Positions 36,704 through 45,507 of a stretch of DNA of 64,000 bases are shown here, piece after piece (within the stretch, counting starts at the first letter, position 1; the number at the start of each line of letters is the position of its first letter). The translations under genes were made by a program, and so were the position numbers. Location: the NCBI GenBank assembly GCA_003249225.1, contig QKJQ01000016.1, positions 164,389-228,388 of the forward strand, read 5' to 3'. The DNA comes from Clostridia bacterium. Lineage in GTDB: Bacteria; Bacillota; Clostridia; Lachnospirales; Lachnospiraceae. The notes below the pieces were generated by a model, which made no database searches, was not told the DNA's origin, and saw only the letters and a program-made list of their open reading frames with translations.

Positions 36704-37771
36704 ATGGAAAATCAGAATCAGGATAAGAATCATAAACGAAGAGTCAGGTACAAAGGTTCGCACCCGAGAACTTTTTCGGAAAAATACAAAGAGCACCAGC
36801 CGGAAAAGTATGGTGATACAGTTGAAAAAGTAATCAGTAAGGGTTCAACACCTGCCGGCATGCATATCTCTATTATGGTAAAAGAGATTCTTGATTTTCT
36901 TCAGATAAAACCTGGACAGACAGGACTTGATGCCACCCTTGGTTATGGTGGGCACACTCTTGCGATGCTGGCATGTCTGGAAGGGAAAGGTCACATGTAC
37001 GGGCTTGATGTTGATCCGATCGAGATGGAGAAGACAAGAAAACGCTTAGAAGACAAAGGCTATGGTCCCGACATCATGACGGTGAAGCATATAAACTTTG
37101 CTGATATTGATAAGGTGTATGAAGAATCCGGTCCTATTGATTTTGTGCTGGCAGATCTTGGTGTATCTTCGATGCAGATCGATAATCCAATGCGAGGATT
37201 TTCTTATAAGGTGGAAGGGCCGCTGGATTTGCGCTTAAATCCTGAAGCAGGAATTTCGGCAGCAGAGCGATTGAGTACCATTACTCTTTCTGAGCTGGAA
37301 GGTATGCTGGTTGAGAATTCTGATGAACCATATGCTTACGAGATCGCAAAGGAAGTAACCTCTTATATAAAAAAAGGTGAGAAGATCGAGACAACAACAC
37401 AGCTTGCGGAAAGAATCGAAAAAGCGCTGCAGTTCCTTATAAAAGGTAATAAAAAGGAAGAAGTCGAACAGGAGATCAAAAAATCCTGCCAGAGAACCTT
37501 TCAGGCGCTGCGAATTGATGTGAACAGTGAATTTGAAGTACTGCATGAATTTCTTGAAAAGCTTCCAGGAGTTATGGCACCGGGTGGACGGATCGCAATT
37601 CTGACCTTTCATTCCGGAGAAGATGTGCTGGTCAAGAAGTCCTTCAAGAACCTTCAAAAAGAAGGCATTTACAGTGAAGTAGCAAAAGATGTTATTCGTC
37701 CTTGTGCAGAAGAATGCTTCCGGAATGGACGTGCAAAGTCAACCAAGCTGCGTTGGGCGGTCAAAGCCTGA
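36704..37771 (+). CDS. RsmH/MraW-like rRNA methyltransferase paralogue
   Basis: 355 aa. SAM-dependent fold with DATLGYGGHTLAMLACL (SAM loop), YGLDVDPIEM, DFVLADLGVSSMQIDNPMRG, and the RsmH-specific QALRIDVNSE and ILTFHSGEDVLVK blocks. It has an extra basic N terminus of ~55 residues and differs from canonical RsmH where FHHxPVL is replaced by GMHISIMV. It is not in a mraZ-ftsL-pbp (dcw) context. So it is either a second RsmH or a paralogue with a changed target; N4-methylation of 16S C1402 is the family activity. GAGGA upstream favours ATG 36704. Confidence 0.85.
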   Translation: MENQNQDKNHKRRVRYKGSHPRTFSEKYKEHQPEKYGDTVEKVISKGSTPAGMHISIMVKEILDFLQIKPGQTGLDATLGYGGHTLAMLACLEGKGHMYGLDVDPIEMEKTRKRLEDKGYGPDIMTVKHINFADIDKVYEESGPIDFVLADLGVSSMQIDNPMRGFSYKVEGPLDLRLNPEAGISAAERLSTITLSELEGMLVENSDEPYAYEIAKEVTSYIKKGEKIETTTQLAERIEKALQFLIKGNKKEEVEQEIKKSCQRTFQALRIDVNSEFEVLHEFLEKLPGVMAPGGRIAILTFHSGEDVLVKKSFKNLQKEGIYSEVAKDVIRPCAEECFRNGRAKSTKLRWAVKA

Positions 37772-37785
37772 GCAGAAGAAACAAC

Positions 37786-37823
37786 AAAAGCAGCTTTCTG
37801 AATAGCAGAAGGCTGCTTTTTTG
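37786..37823 (+). terminator. Terminator after the RsmH-like gene
   Basis: AAAAGCAGCTTTCTG pairs with CAGAAGGCTGCTTTT across AATAG (one G-U); a T-run follows. Confidence 0.88.
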
Positions 37824-37923
37824 AAAAATATATACAATAAGATCAAAAGAAGTTATACTAGGAAGGGATTGTCATGCTCCTTCGACCAGGTATACGATGG
37901 AAATGACAGAAAGGAGGGTATTT

Positions 37924-37995
37924 ATGAAAAAAAGTAAACAAAACAAGGTTGCAAAACAAGCAGAAAAAAGAGGTGTGGATATCCTGTTACAGTGA
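37924..37995 (+). CDS. Tiny basic peptide gene (23 codons)
   Basis: ATG at 37924 with an ideal RBS (AAAGGAGGG, 37911-37919) encodes MKKSKQNKVAKQAEKRGVDI plus LLQ, then TGA. Highly basic, no TM. The strong RBS and the position in a 240-bp gap argue for real translation, either as a small protein or as a leader for the next 60-codon gene, which has its own RBS. Confidence 0.5.
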   Translation: MKKSKQNKVAKQAEKRGVDILLQ

Positions 37996-38064
37996 CAAGA
38001 AACGAATGAATCCGTAACATAAAAAACGGGATGCCATCACCTGCTACAAAGGAGAATCGGCAAT

Positions 38065-38247
38065 ATGAGCAAATACAGAGAAATGCCATGCAAATATTAT
38101 ATAGCTTTTGGGGAATGTACAAAGAACAGAGAAGCCAACCATCAGAACTACTGCCAGCACTGCGATAAATACGAACCTCGCGCAAAGGTAAGGCTGATTA
38201 ATCGAAAAAAGGCTTACAATGAAAAGCAGAAAAGAGACAGTATCTGA
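38065..38247 (+). CDS. Small Cys-containing protein, zinc-ribbon-like
   Basis: 60 aa with four cysteines (C9, C18, C30, C33) in CKYYIAFGEC...NYCQHC, a spacing compatible with a small zinc finger, and a basic C-terminal tail. RBS AAAGGAG lies upstream. No named family recognised; it might bind RNA or DNA. It converges 4 nt from pdxR. Confidence 0.6.
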   Translation: MSKYREMPCKYYIAFGECTKNREANHQNYCQHCDKYEPRAKVRLINRKKAYNEKQKRDSI

Positions 38248-38251
38248 CCTT

Positions 38252-39736
38252 TCAGATCAGGCTGCGCGCCAGTCTCTCAATTGCTTCTTCAATTACATCG
38301 GGGTCAAGTCCGGAATAATTGATGACCAGGATATGATCAGACATACCTGACATCAGATTTTCTTTTGTATGATAGAATTCCGAGAGACATACAACGCGGA
38401 TACCTTCTCTTGCAGCGACCTTACTAATATCTCCATCTGAGAGATTTGTGTTTAATTCCATCAGAAAATGCAGTCCGGAGTCTTCTTCCGTAATCTTTAC
38501 GAGAGAAGCTAACGGGCTGTTTTTTATACACTTTAATAATACGTCCTTTTGCGTGTGATAAAAGCTTCTCATGCGATTGATGTGTTTTTCAAAATATCCC
38601 TCTCGGATGAAACGTGCAAGTGTATACTGCTCAAAGGTAGATACCGTACAGGAGTAAAATCCCAGTCTTTTGTTGAAATCATCTACCAGATGCTGCGGCA
38701 ATACCATGTAGCCGATGCGGATGGTGGGAGAGAGACTTTTACTGAAGGTGTTGAAGTAAATGACTTTTTCCATTACATCGATGCTCTGAAGCGAAGGAAT
38801 CGGACGCCCCATCAAACGAAACTCGCTGTCATAGTCATCTTCCACAATATAACGGGACTCTGACTTTGCAGCCCAGGCAAGCAGCTCGTAGCGTCGGCTG
38901 ATCGGTGTAATGATTCCGGTCGGGTAATGATGAGAAGGAGAGATATGTGCGACCTGTGCGTTAAGATTCTCAAGAGCATCGATCCGTATTCCTTGCGGAT
39001 CCATAGGTATGAACTGACAGCTGACCTGATTGCTTTGATAGATTTTTGCGACCTTTTGATATCCCGGATCCTCCACGGCATAAATTTTATCATGACCAAG
39101 CAGCTGAATCAGCAATCCGTACAAGTATTCAGTTCCGGCCCCTACAATGATCTGCTGCGGTTCGACAATCATACCGCGAAATTGTTTCAGGTGATCGGCA
39201 ATTGCTGTTCTGAGTTCATTAACACCACCACTTGGTGAATTCGTCATCAACTCCGTGCTTTTGCTGTTTATGACTTCCCGCATAAGTTTGACCCACACAG
39301 AGAAAGGGAAGTTTGCCGGATTGGTCTGGTTATTTTGTAGGTCAGCGAAAATGGCCGCAGGTGATTTGGGAAGGAGCATAGCGGAATCGGTGCTGTCTTT
39401 CGGTATATTACGGGATAACGCAGGAGAAGAAGCCGTCCCGGGGTGTTGAAAGTCAGAAGCAGTGAATTTCTTCCCGGAAGGTATCGACAGAGTAGAGATA
39501 TCCGCTGTAAAATAGCCTTTTTTGGGGATTGAATAGATATATCCTTCTGCTTGCAGCTGGGCATAGGCATTTTCAATGGTTATTGTGCTGATGTTCAGAT
39601 GCTTTGCAAAGCTGCGCTTTGAGGGCAGCTTATCGCCTGCGGCAAGAGTTCCGTTCAGAATATCCATTTTTATGCATTTGTATAAGTATTCATAAAGGCT
39701 GTCTGACCCTATTTCTGAAAAAGAATACGTTAACAT
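38252..39736 (-). CDS. pdxR: PdxR-type MocR regulator of PLP synthesis
   Basis: 494 aa. The GntR winged helix (~10-75) shows AAGDKLPSKRSFAKHLNISTITIENAY and PKKGYF. The aminotransferase-like domain has the PLP lysine in NTFSKSLSPTIRIGYM and the Asp in VEDDYDSEFR. It is divergent from pdxS-pdxT, the classic arrangement in which PLP-bound PdxR tunes PLP synthase expression. The ATG at 39736 (MLTYSF) is preferred to 39763, with a GGAG upstream although widely spaced. Confidence 0.88.
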   Translation of the reverse strand: MLTYSFSEIGSDSLYEYLYKCIKMDILNGTLAAGDKLPSKRSFAKHLNISTITIENAYAQLQAEGYIYSIPKKGYFTADISTLSIPSGKKFTASDFQHPGTASSPALSRNIPKDSTDSAMLLPKSPAAIFADLQNNQTNPANFPFSVWVKLMREVINSKSTELMTNSPSGGVNELRTAIADHLKQFRGMIVEPQQIIVGAGTEYLYGLLIQLLGHDKIYAVEDPGYQKVAKIYQSNQVSCQFIPMDPQGIRIDALENLNAQVAHISPSHHYPTGIITPISRRYELLAWAAKSESRYIVEDDYDSEFRLMGRPIPSLQSIDVMEKVIYFNTFSKSLSPTIRIGYMVLPQHLVDDFNKRLGFYSCTVSTFEQYTLARFIREGYFEKHINRMRSFYHTQKDVLLKCIKNSPLASLVKITEEDSGLHFLMELNTNLSDGDISKVAAREGIRVVCLSEFYHTKENLMSGMSDHILVINYSGLDPDVIEEAIERLARSLI

Positions 39737-39808
39737 ATTAATACCAGACTCCAATCTGACCATATTGAATAATTTTAAATTGGGTATTTAATTATAGTCA
39801 CTTTTGAT

Positions 39809-39871
39809 TATAATGTGTTTTAACGAATCTGTAAAGGCAGATTTAATCATTTGATTTCGTTAGGCAGATTT
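39809..39871. promoter_or_regulatory. pdxR-pdxS divergent control region
   Basis: TATAAT at 39809-39814 is a likely -10 box for pdxS (no good -35, suggesting activation). AGGCAGATTT occurs twice as an exact direct repeat (39835-39844, 39862-39871; 27 bp apart), a possible PdxR site or leader element. Confidence 0.5.
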
Positions 39872-39932
39872 TGCCAGGTGAATTTATAAAGCATGAAAGA
39901 TTATTATTTTAGTATTGGAAAGTGAGGATTTT

Positions 39933-40808
39933 ATGGAACAGGACAGATATCAGTTGAATAAAGAACTGGCACAGATGTTAAAGGGTGGTGTCATAATGGA
40001 TGTAACAACACCGGAACAGGCAAAGATCGCAGAAGCTTCCGGTGCCTGTGCAGTCATGGCACTGGAACGAATTCCGGCAGACATCCGGGCGGTTGGTGGA
40101 GTATCAAGAATGAGTGATCCGAAAATGATCCGTGGAATTCAGGAAGCGGTATCCATTCCGGTCATGGCAAAATGTCGTATTGGACACTTTGTGGAAGCAC
40201 AGCTTCTGGAAGCCATCGAAATTGATTATATTGATGAGAGTGAAGTTTTATCACCTGCGGATGATGTCTATCATATCAACAAACGCAGCTTCAATGTTCC
40301 GTTCGTATGCGGAGCGAAGGACCTGTCGGAAGCCCTTCGAAGAATAAACGAAGGTGCTGCGATGATCCGTACCAAGGGAGAACCTGGAACCGGAGATATC
40401 GTGCAGGCCGTTCGTCATATGCGGATGATGCAGCGTGAGATCGCACGTCTTTCTTCTATGAAGGAAGATGAACTGTTTAACGCAGCAAAGGAATTGCAGG
40501 TTCCTTATGAGTTAGTGTTAAAGGTACATGAGACCGGAAGACTTCCGGTCGTGAACTTTGCAGCAGGCGGTGTTGCAACTCCCGCAGATGCAGCGCTTAT
40601 GATGCAGCTTGGAGCAGAGGGTGTATTCGTAGGTTCCGGAATCTTTAAGTCAGGAAATCCGGAAAAACGTGCCAATGCTATTGTAAAAGCGGTTACCAAT
40701 TATACAGATGCCAGAATGATCGCTGAACTTTCAGAAGATCTTGGAGAAGCGATGGTTGGAATCAATGAACAGGAAATCGAACTGCTTATGGCAGAACGTG
40801 GGAAATAA
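39933..40808 (+). CDS. pdxS: Pyridoxal 5'-phosphate synthase lyase subunit
   Basis: 291 aa, the usual PdxS length. The first active-site lysine is K80 in [10 protein letters not shown] and the second is K148 in RTKGEPGTG; other blocks are [11 protein letters not shown] and [19 protein letters not shown]. It makes PLP from ribose 5-phosphate, glyceraldehyde 3-phosphate and ammonia delivered by PdxT. ATG 39933 follows GTGAGGA. Confidence 0.97.
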   Translation: MEQDRYQLNKELAQMLKGGVIMDVTTPEQAKIAEASGACAVMALERIPADIRAVGGVSRMSDPKMIRGIQEAVSIPVMAKCRIGHFVEAQLLEAIEIDYIDESEVLSPADDVYHINKRSFNVPFVCGAKDLSEALRRINEGAAMIRTKGEPGTGDIVQAVRHMRMMQREIARLSSMKEDELFNAAKELQVPYELVLKVHETGRLPVVNFAAGGVATPADAALMMQLGAEGVFVGSGIFKSGNPEKRANAIVKAVTNYTDARMIAELSEDLGEAMVGINEQEIELLMAERGK

Positions 40809-40843
40809 GCAAAGAAAAATGAGTCAGAGGATACTTGCATAAA

Positions 40844-40920
40844 CAAGTTTGAGCTTTGTTTGTTACCGCTCCTTCAAACTTGATATGCATGTAAAAAACT
40901 GCGCAGAAATGAGGAAAATT
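40844..40920 (+). ncRNA. Candidate cis-acting leader RNA before pdxT (copy 1)
   Basis: Stem 1 CAAGTTTGA (40844-40852) / TCAAACTTG (40874-40882) is perfect over 9 bp. The core TTGATATGC follows, then a short TGC/GCG stem and the RBS block GCGCAGAAATGAGG. The same plan with a different stem 1 occurs before the nitroreductase and trxA genes. Confidence 0.5.
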
Positions 40921-41481
40921 ATGAAAATAGCAGTGGTAGCAGTGCAGGGTGCATTTATCGAGCACATCCATGCATTAAAAAAGCTAGGAGTGGAATGTGT
41001 AGAGATTCGTAAGAAATCAGATCTATGCCAGGATATTGATGGAATTATCTTACCGGGTGGTGAGAGCACAGTTCAGTCAAAGCTTTTGCGTGAACTTGAT
41101 ATCTTTGATGAACTGAAAAAACGCATTGAAGAAGGTCTTCCTGTCCTTGCGACCTGTGCGGGACTGATCTTGCTGGCAGAAGAGCTAAGCAACGATGAAC
41201 GTTCCCACCTAAAGACACTTCCTGTCGTTGTAAAGCGCAATGCGTATGGACGTCAGCTCGGCAGCTTTACTGCGAAAGAGATGTTCAAGGGAATCGGTGC
41301 TTTTCCAATGAGATTCATACGTGCGCCTTTTATTGAAGAGGTAGCCGATGCTGTTGAGATTCTCGCAGAAGTAGATGGCAATATTGTTGCAGTCCGTTAC
41401 AAGAACCAGCTCGGGACAGCCTTTCATCCGGAACTGGTCGATGACACCAGAATCCATGAAGCTTTTTTGGCAATGGTATAA
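40921..41481 (+). CDS. pdxT: Pyridoxal 5'-phosphate synthase glutaminase subunit
   Basis: 186 aa. Class I glutamine amidotransferase with nucleophile C79 in LATCAGLILL, oxyanion loop LPGGEST, and the His-x-Glu in TAFHPELVDD. It hydrolyses glutamine and channels ammonia to PdxS. It is 112 nt downstream of pdxS, an unusually long gap that contains the two-stem leader. Confidence 0.96.
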   Translation: MKIAVVAVQGAFIEHIHALKKLGVECVEIRKKSDLCQDIDGIILPGGESTVQSKLLRELDIFDELKKRIEEGLPVLATCAGLILLAEELSNDERSHLKTLPVVVKRNAYGRQLGSFTAKEMFKGIGAFPMRFIRAPFIEEVADAVEILAEVDGNIVAVRYKNQLGTAFHPELVDDTRIHEAFLAMV

Positions 41482-41491
41482 ACGATAAAAG

Positions 41492-41585
41492 AAAAGTGAT
41501 GCCTTATTGAGTGAATTGATCCGTTACAGATTGAGAAAGGTCTGGCCGGTGAAGCAGTTCAAAAGAGACATCACTTTTATTTTAT
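41492..41585 (+). terminator. Terminator after pdxT with long loop
   Basis: Perfect 10-bp stem AAAAGTGATG (41492-41501) / CATCACTTTT (41569-41578), with about 67 nt between the arms, then ATTTTATT. Confidence 0.65.
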
Positions 41586-41694
41586 TCGGATTAATAGCAT
41601 TGCTGTTTTAAGTGCAAATGGCTTATGGTATAATAATTACGAAAGAATATAGAAAGAAACAAAGGCCAGATTTTAATTACAGAATGGAGCTTAT

Positions 41695-42291
41695 ATGACA
41701 AGAATATATTTCGTCAGACATGCAGAACCGGTGCATGAACATGAAGATGACAGAACAAGACCGTTGACTGCAGAAGGAATTCGAGATGCCGAATTGGTCC
41801 TGAATACGTTAAAATCAAAAGAAATTGATGAATTTTTCTGCAGTCCTTATAAAAGGAGTCTTGATACAATTAAGAGGACTGCAGAAGATTATGAGAAGAT
41901 GATAATAACAGACGAGCGGCTGCGTGAGCGTGAGAAAGGAGTAAATGGAAACGAGCATGGAATGTTCCAAAAACGTTGGGCAGATCATTCCTTTCATGAA
42001 GAAGAGGGTGAATCCATAGGTATGGTTCAGGAACGCTGCATTCAAGCGGTGAAGGAAATTCTTAACGAGCACGAAGAAAAAAACATTGTCATCGGGACAC
42101 ATGGCACTGCATTATGCTCAATTATAAATTATTATATACCGGAATTTGGCTGTGATGATTTTCTTCGCATCATCGACTGGATGCCCTATGTTGTGGAGAT
42201 GGACTTTGAAGGTCAGAAGTTCCTGGAACTTACGGAACATGCACATATCGAAAAGGTGTTCAAAGGAAAGGCCAGAGCAGATAAGGCGTGA
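41695..42291 (+). CDS. Histidine phosphatase family protein
   Basis: 198 aa. The phosphoglycerate-mutase-like RHAEP motif is at residues 8-12, followed by RPLTAEG, FCSPYKRSLDT with the second-shell Arg, and the catalytic His in IGTHGTALC. Broad-specificity phosphatase; the substrate is unknown. ATG 41695 follows AATGGAG; a TATAAT lies at 41639-41644. The next gene starts 14 nt after its stop. Confidence 0.88.
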   Translation: MTRIYFVRHAEPVHEHEDDRTRPLTAEGIRDAELVLNTLKSKEIDEFFCSPYKRSLDTIKRTAEDYEKMIITDERLREREKGVNGNEHGMFQKRWADHSFHEEEGESIGMVQERCIQAVKEILNEHEEKNIVIGTHGTALCSIINYYIPEFGCDDFLRIIDWMPYVVEMDFEGQKFLELTEHAHIEKVFKGKARADKA

Positions 42292-42305
42292 GCAGGAGGG
42301 AAATC

Positions 42306-42689
42306 ATGAGAATTGGTCATATAGCGATGTACACAACGGATCTGGAAGCTGCAAAAGAATTCTTTTGTTTTTATTTTGGCGCTAAAGCAAACAATGGATA
42401 TCATAATCGGGTAACCGGTTTTCGTTCTTATTTTCTAACCTTTGAAGAAGGTACGAGCTTGGAAATCATGACACGTCCCGACATGGTCGAGGAAAGAAAA
42501 CATCAAACCAGAACAGGTTATGCTCATATCGCATTTTGTCTTGGAAGCAAGGAGGCCGTTGATGCAATGACAGACAGATTGCGAAATGATGGTTTTGAAA
42601 TCATCAGTGGTCCAAGAACTACGGGGGATGGTTATTATGAGAGCTGTTTTCTGGACCTGGAAGGAAACCAGATTGAAATCACCATATAG
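42306..42689 (+). CDS. VOC/glyoxalase family protein
   Basis: 127 aa. A single vicinal-oxygen-chelate domain: N-terminal MRIGHIAMYTTDLEAAKEFF with the first metal His, YAHIAFCLGS in the middle, and C-terminal FLDLEGNQIEI with the metal-binding Glu. Lactoylglutathione lyase-like; small-molecule dioxygen or lyase chemistry, exact role unknown. GCAGGAGGG upstream supports ATG 42306. Confidence 0.85.
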   Translation: MRIGHIAMYTTDLEAAKEFFCFYFGAKANNGYHNRVTGFRSYFLTFEEGTSLEIMTRPDMVEERKHQTRTGYAHIAFCLGSKEAVDAMTDRLRNDGFEIISGPRTTGDGYYESCFLDLEGNQIEITI

Positions 42690-42794
42690 ACACATGCCAT
42701 TTTTACTATCTTACGTTTGGGTAAAAGGAGAAGCTTCGTATTTATTCTGATTCTTTTGATACATAGTATTACCATGCAGATAAGGAGAAACATT

Positions 42795-45386
42795 ATGCGA
42801 AAAAAGATAGCGCTTAATAATGACTGGCGGTATTCGTCTGAGTTTACGGAAGATATGTTGATAAACTCATACAATGAAAGTTCCATGCTGGATATCAGAC
42901 TTCCTCACACCAATGCAGAGACACCTTTCCATTACTTTGATGAATCAATCTATCAGTTTGTCAGCTGCTATCGCAGACATATCCCGGTGAATCCGGAATG
43001 GAAGGGTTTGCAGGTCAATGTAACGTTTGAAGGTGCGGCTCATGTGGCAAAGGTTTATATCAATGAACAGCCGGTCACGGCACACTATGGAGGGTATACG
43101 GCATTTTCCGCAGATATTGGTCCTTTTCTAACTTATGAGCCGGGAGAGGATAATGTTCTGGTGGTCGTACTGGACAGCAGAGAGACGAACAATATTCCGC
43201 CATTTGGTAATGTGATCGATTATATGACCTATGGTGGTATCTATAGAGAAGCCTATCTTGAGATAAAGAACAAGATATCGATAACGGACGCATTTGTTCG
43301 GACAAAGCTGCTTAAAAAGGTAACAGAGAATGAATATGAAGAATATAATCCAGAAGAAATTTCAGTAAAATACATAGCAGAACATTCATGGAAGATCCAG
43401 CTTTTACTTGAATGCGCTGGGTTCGATGACAACAGAAAAGCAAGATCATTTGCCCAGACCCTGAGAATTCGTATTGAGGACTTGAATGGCAGTAAGTTAT
43501 TCGAAAGGAAGGAACCCATTACAAGTGGGGAGATGGAGCTTGCATTCATAGTAGACAAGGCAAAATGCTGGGATATTGACCATCCGAATCTATATATGCT
43601 GAAGTTGACCCTTCTTGGTAAAGATGAAAATGCTGAACAGCATGTAAACCAGGATGGAAAGAGGGAGGCAGCACCAGATACGGAATTTGAGGCAGAATCG
43701 TTTACCGAATATGACACAGTAACGAATACGGAATTTGAGGCAGAACTTGATACTGTACAGATACGGTTTGGATTTCGCTCCTGTGAATTCAGAGAGGATG
43801 GTTTTTATCTGAATCATAGGAAAATAAAACTACTTGGCCTGAATCGTCATCAAAGCTTCCCTTATGTCGGATATGCCATGCCAAAAAGCATGCAGGAACA
43901 AGATGCCGAGATCTTAAAAAATGAGCTTTTGGTTAATTCGGTCCGAACTTCTCATTACCCACAATCACAGCACTTTCTCAATCGGTGTGATGAACTTGGT
44001 TTACTTGTTTTTACCGAAATTCCAGGCTGGCAGCATATCGGAGATGAGGACTGGAAAGAAGTTGCCTGCCGAAATGTCAGTGAAATGATACTGCAGAACC
44101 GTAATCATCCTTCGATCATTTTATGGGGTGTCCGAATCAACGAGTCTCAGGATGATGATACTTTTTATAAACGAACGAATGAGATTGCGCATAACTTGGA
44201 CCCCATGCGACAGACCGGAGGTGTCAGGTATCTAAAGAAGAGCAGCTTGTTGGAAGATGTCTATACGTACAACGATTTCCTTCACAATGGCTCGAACAAG
44301 GGTCTGGATTCGAAAAACAAGGTCACTTCGAATAAGAAAGCTCCCTATCTGGTTTCGGAGTTCAATGGTCATATGTTTCCGACAAAATCCAATGATGATG
44401 AGGAACACCGCCTTGCGCATGCTTTACGGCACGCAGAGGTTTTAGAGGAACTGTTTGGTAATACGAACATAACAGGAGCCTTTGGCTGGTGCATGTTCGA
44501 CTACAATACACATAAGGATTTTGGAAGCGGAGATCGTATCTGTTATCATGGGGTCATGGACATGTTCCGGAATCCTAAGCTTGCAGCTTCTGTTTATGCA
44601 AGCCAAAGCGATCAGAATGACATTTGTGAGATAAGCTCTTCACTCGACATCGGAGAATATCCGGCAGGGGACCTGTCGAAGGTGTACCTGTTCACAAATG
44701 CAGATTCCATTCGTTTATATAAGAACCAGGAGTTGATCCGTGAATTCTATCCTGCAGCAGACAGATACCCATCTCTTTTGCATCCGCCGGTAATTGTTGA
44801 TGATTTTATTGGAAATCTCATGGAAACGAACGAAGGCTTTGCACATAAGACCAGTGAAAAAATCAAGAAGCTTCTTATGGATGTGAAAAAATATGGTCCC
44901 AGTAATTTGCCATTTCTTAGTAAGCTTGGTATGGTCAGACTTATGCTGAAGGAACATCTGTCCATGGAACAGGCATCGAAACTTTATTACCGGTATGTTG
45001 GTGGATGGGGCGGAGCTGCAACTGCATTTACCTTCGAAGCAGTGAAGCACCACAAGGTCGTGAAACATATCAGAAAGACGCCTTCGACAACACCCAAAAT
45101 GGAAATACTGAATTCGCGTGCAGTATTGGAAGAAGGTGATACTTACGATGTTGCAGAAATACGCATTCGTATTGTTGATGAGAATGATAATCTGCTCCCC
45201 TACTATCAGGAACCGATTCTGCTCAGTGTAACAGGAGCGATCGAACTCATTGGACCGACACTCATTACACCACGAGGTGGGATGACTGGAACCTATGTCA
45301 GAACAACAAGTAAGCAGGGGGCAGGGGTGTTAAGACTTGAACAAAGGGAAATGGGGATAAAAGAAATTACATTCTTAGTAAAATGA
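42795..45386 (+). CDS. GH2 family beta-galactosidase/glycosidase
   Basis: 863 aa, no signal peptide. N-terminal jelly-roll (NDWRY...YRRHIPVNP; YGGIYREAYLEI), Ig-like domain and a TIM barrel with acid/base E450 in GVRINESQ and nucleophile E522 in LVSEFNGH; Ig-like C-terminal region. The motifs fit GH2 beta-galactosidases, but beta-glucuronidase or mannosidase specificity cannot be excluded. ATG 42795 follows AAGGAG; the 78 nt upstream in frame are not needed. An internal 48-bp duplication (43678-43773) adds an acidic loop before the barrel. Confidence 0.88.
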   Translation: MRKKIALNNDWRYSSEFTEDMLINSYNESSMLDIRLPHTNAETPFHYFDESIYQFVSCYRRHIPVNPEWKGLQVNVTFEGAAHVAKVYINEQPVTAHYGGYTAFSADIGPFLTYEPGEDNVLVVVLDSRETNNIPPFGNVIDYMTYGGIYREAYLEIKNKISITDAFVRTKLLKKVTENEYEEYNPEEISVKYIAEHSWKIQLLLECAGFDDNRKARSFAQTLRIRIEDLNGSKLFERKEPITSGEMELAFIVDKAKCWDIDHPNLYMLKLTLLGKDENAEQHVNQDGKREAAPDTEFEAESFTEYDTVTNTEFEAELDTVQIRFGFRSCEFREDGFYLNHRKIKLLGLNRHQSFPYVGYAMPKSMQEQDAEILKNELLVNSVRTSHYPQSQHFLNRCDELGLLVFTEIPGWQHIGDEDWKEVACRNVSEMILQNRNHPSIILWGVRINESQDDDTFYKRTNEIAHNLDPMRQTGGVRYLKKSSLLEDVYTYNDFLHNGSNKGLDSKNKVTSNKKAPYLVSEFNGHMFPTKSNDDEEHRLAHALRHAEVLEELFGNTNITGAFGWCMFDYNTHKDFGSGDRICYHGVMDMFRNPKLAASVYASQSDQNDICEISSSLDIGEYPAGDLSKVYLFTNADSIRLYKNQELIREFYPAADRYPSLLHPPVIVDDFIGNLMETNEGFAHKTSEKIKKLLMDVKKYGPSNLPFLSKLGMVRLMLKEHLSMEQASKLYYRYVGGWGGAATAFTFEAVKHHKVVKHIRKTPSTTPKMEILNSRAVLEEGDTYDVAEIRIRIVDENDNLLPYYQEPILLSVTGAIELIGPTLITPRGGMTGTYVRTTSKQGAGVLRLEQREMGIKEITFLVK
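43678..43773 (+). repeat. 48-bp imperfect tandem duplication inside the GH2 gene
   Basis: ATACGGAATTTGAGGCAGAA occurs at 43678-43697 and again at 43726-43745, exactly 48 nt (16 codons) apart. It encodes TEFEAE twice in an acidic insert between the Ig-like domain and the barrel. Confidence 0.85.
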
Positions 45387-45507
45387 TCTAACACATAGAA
45401 CGTATGCTTTCTCTTTATGACATTCGAGACTTGCAGTGATTTTTGAGAAAACCACCAAAAAACCCGGAAGCATCCGGAAAACGTCACAAAACAGACAAAG
45501 TATTGCT

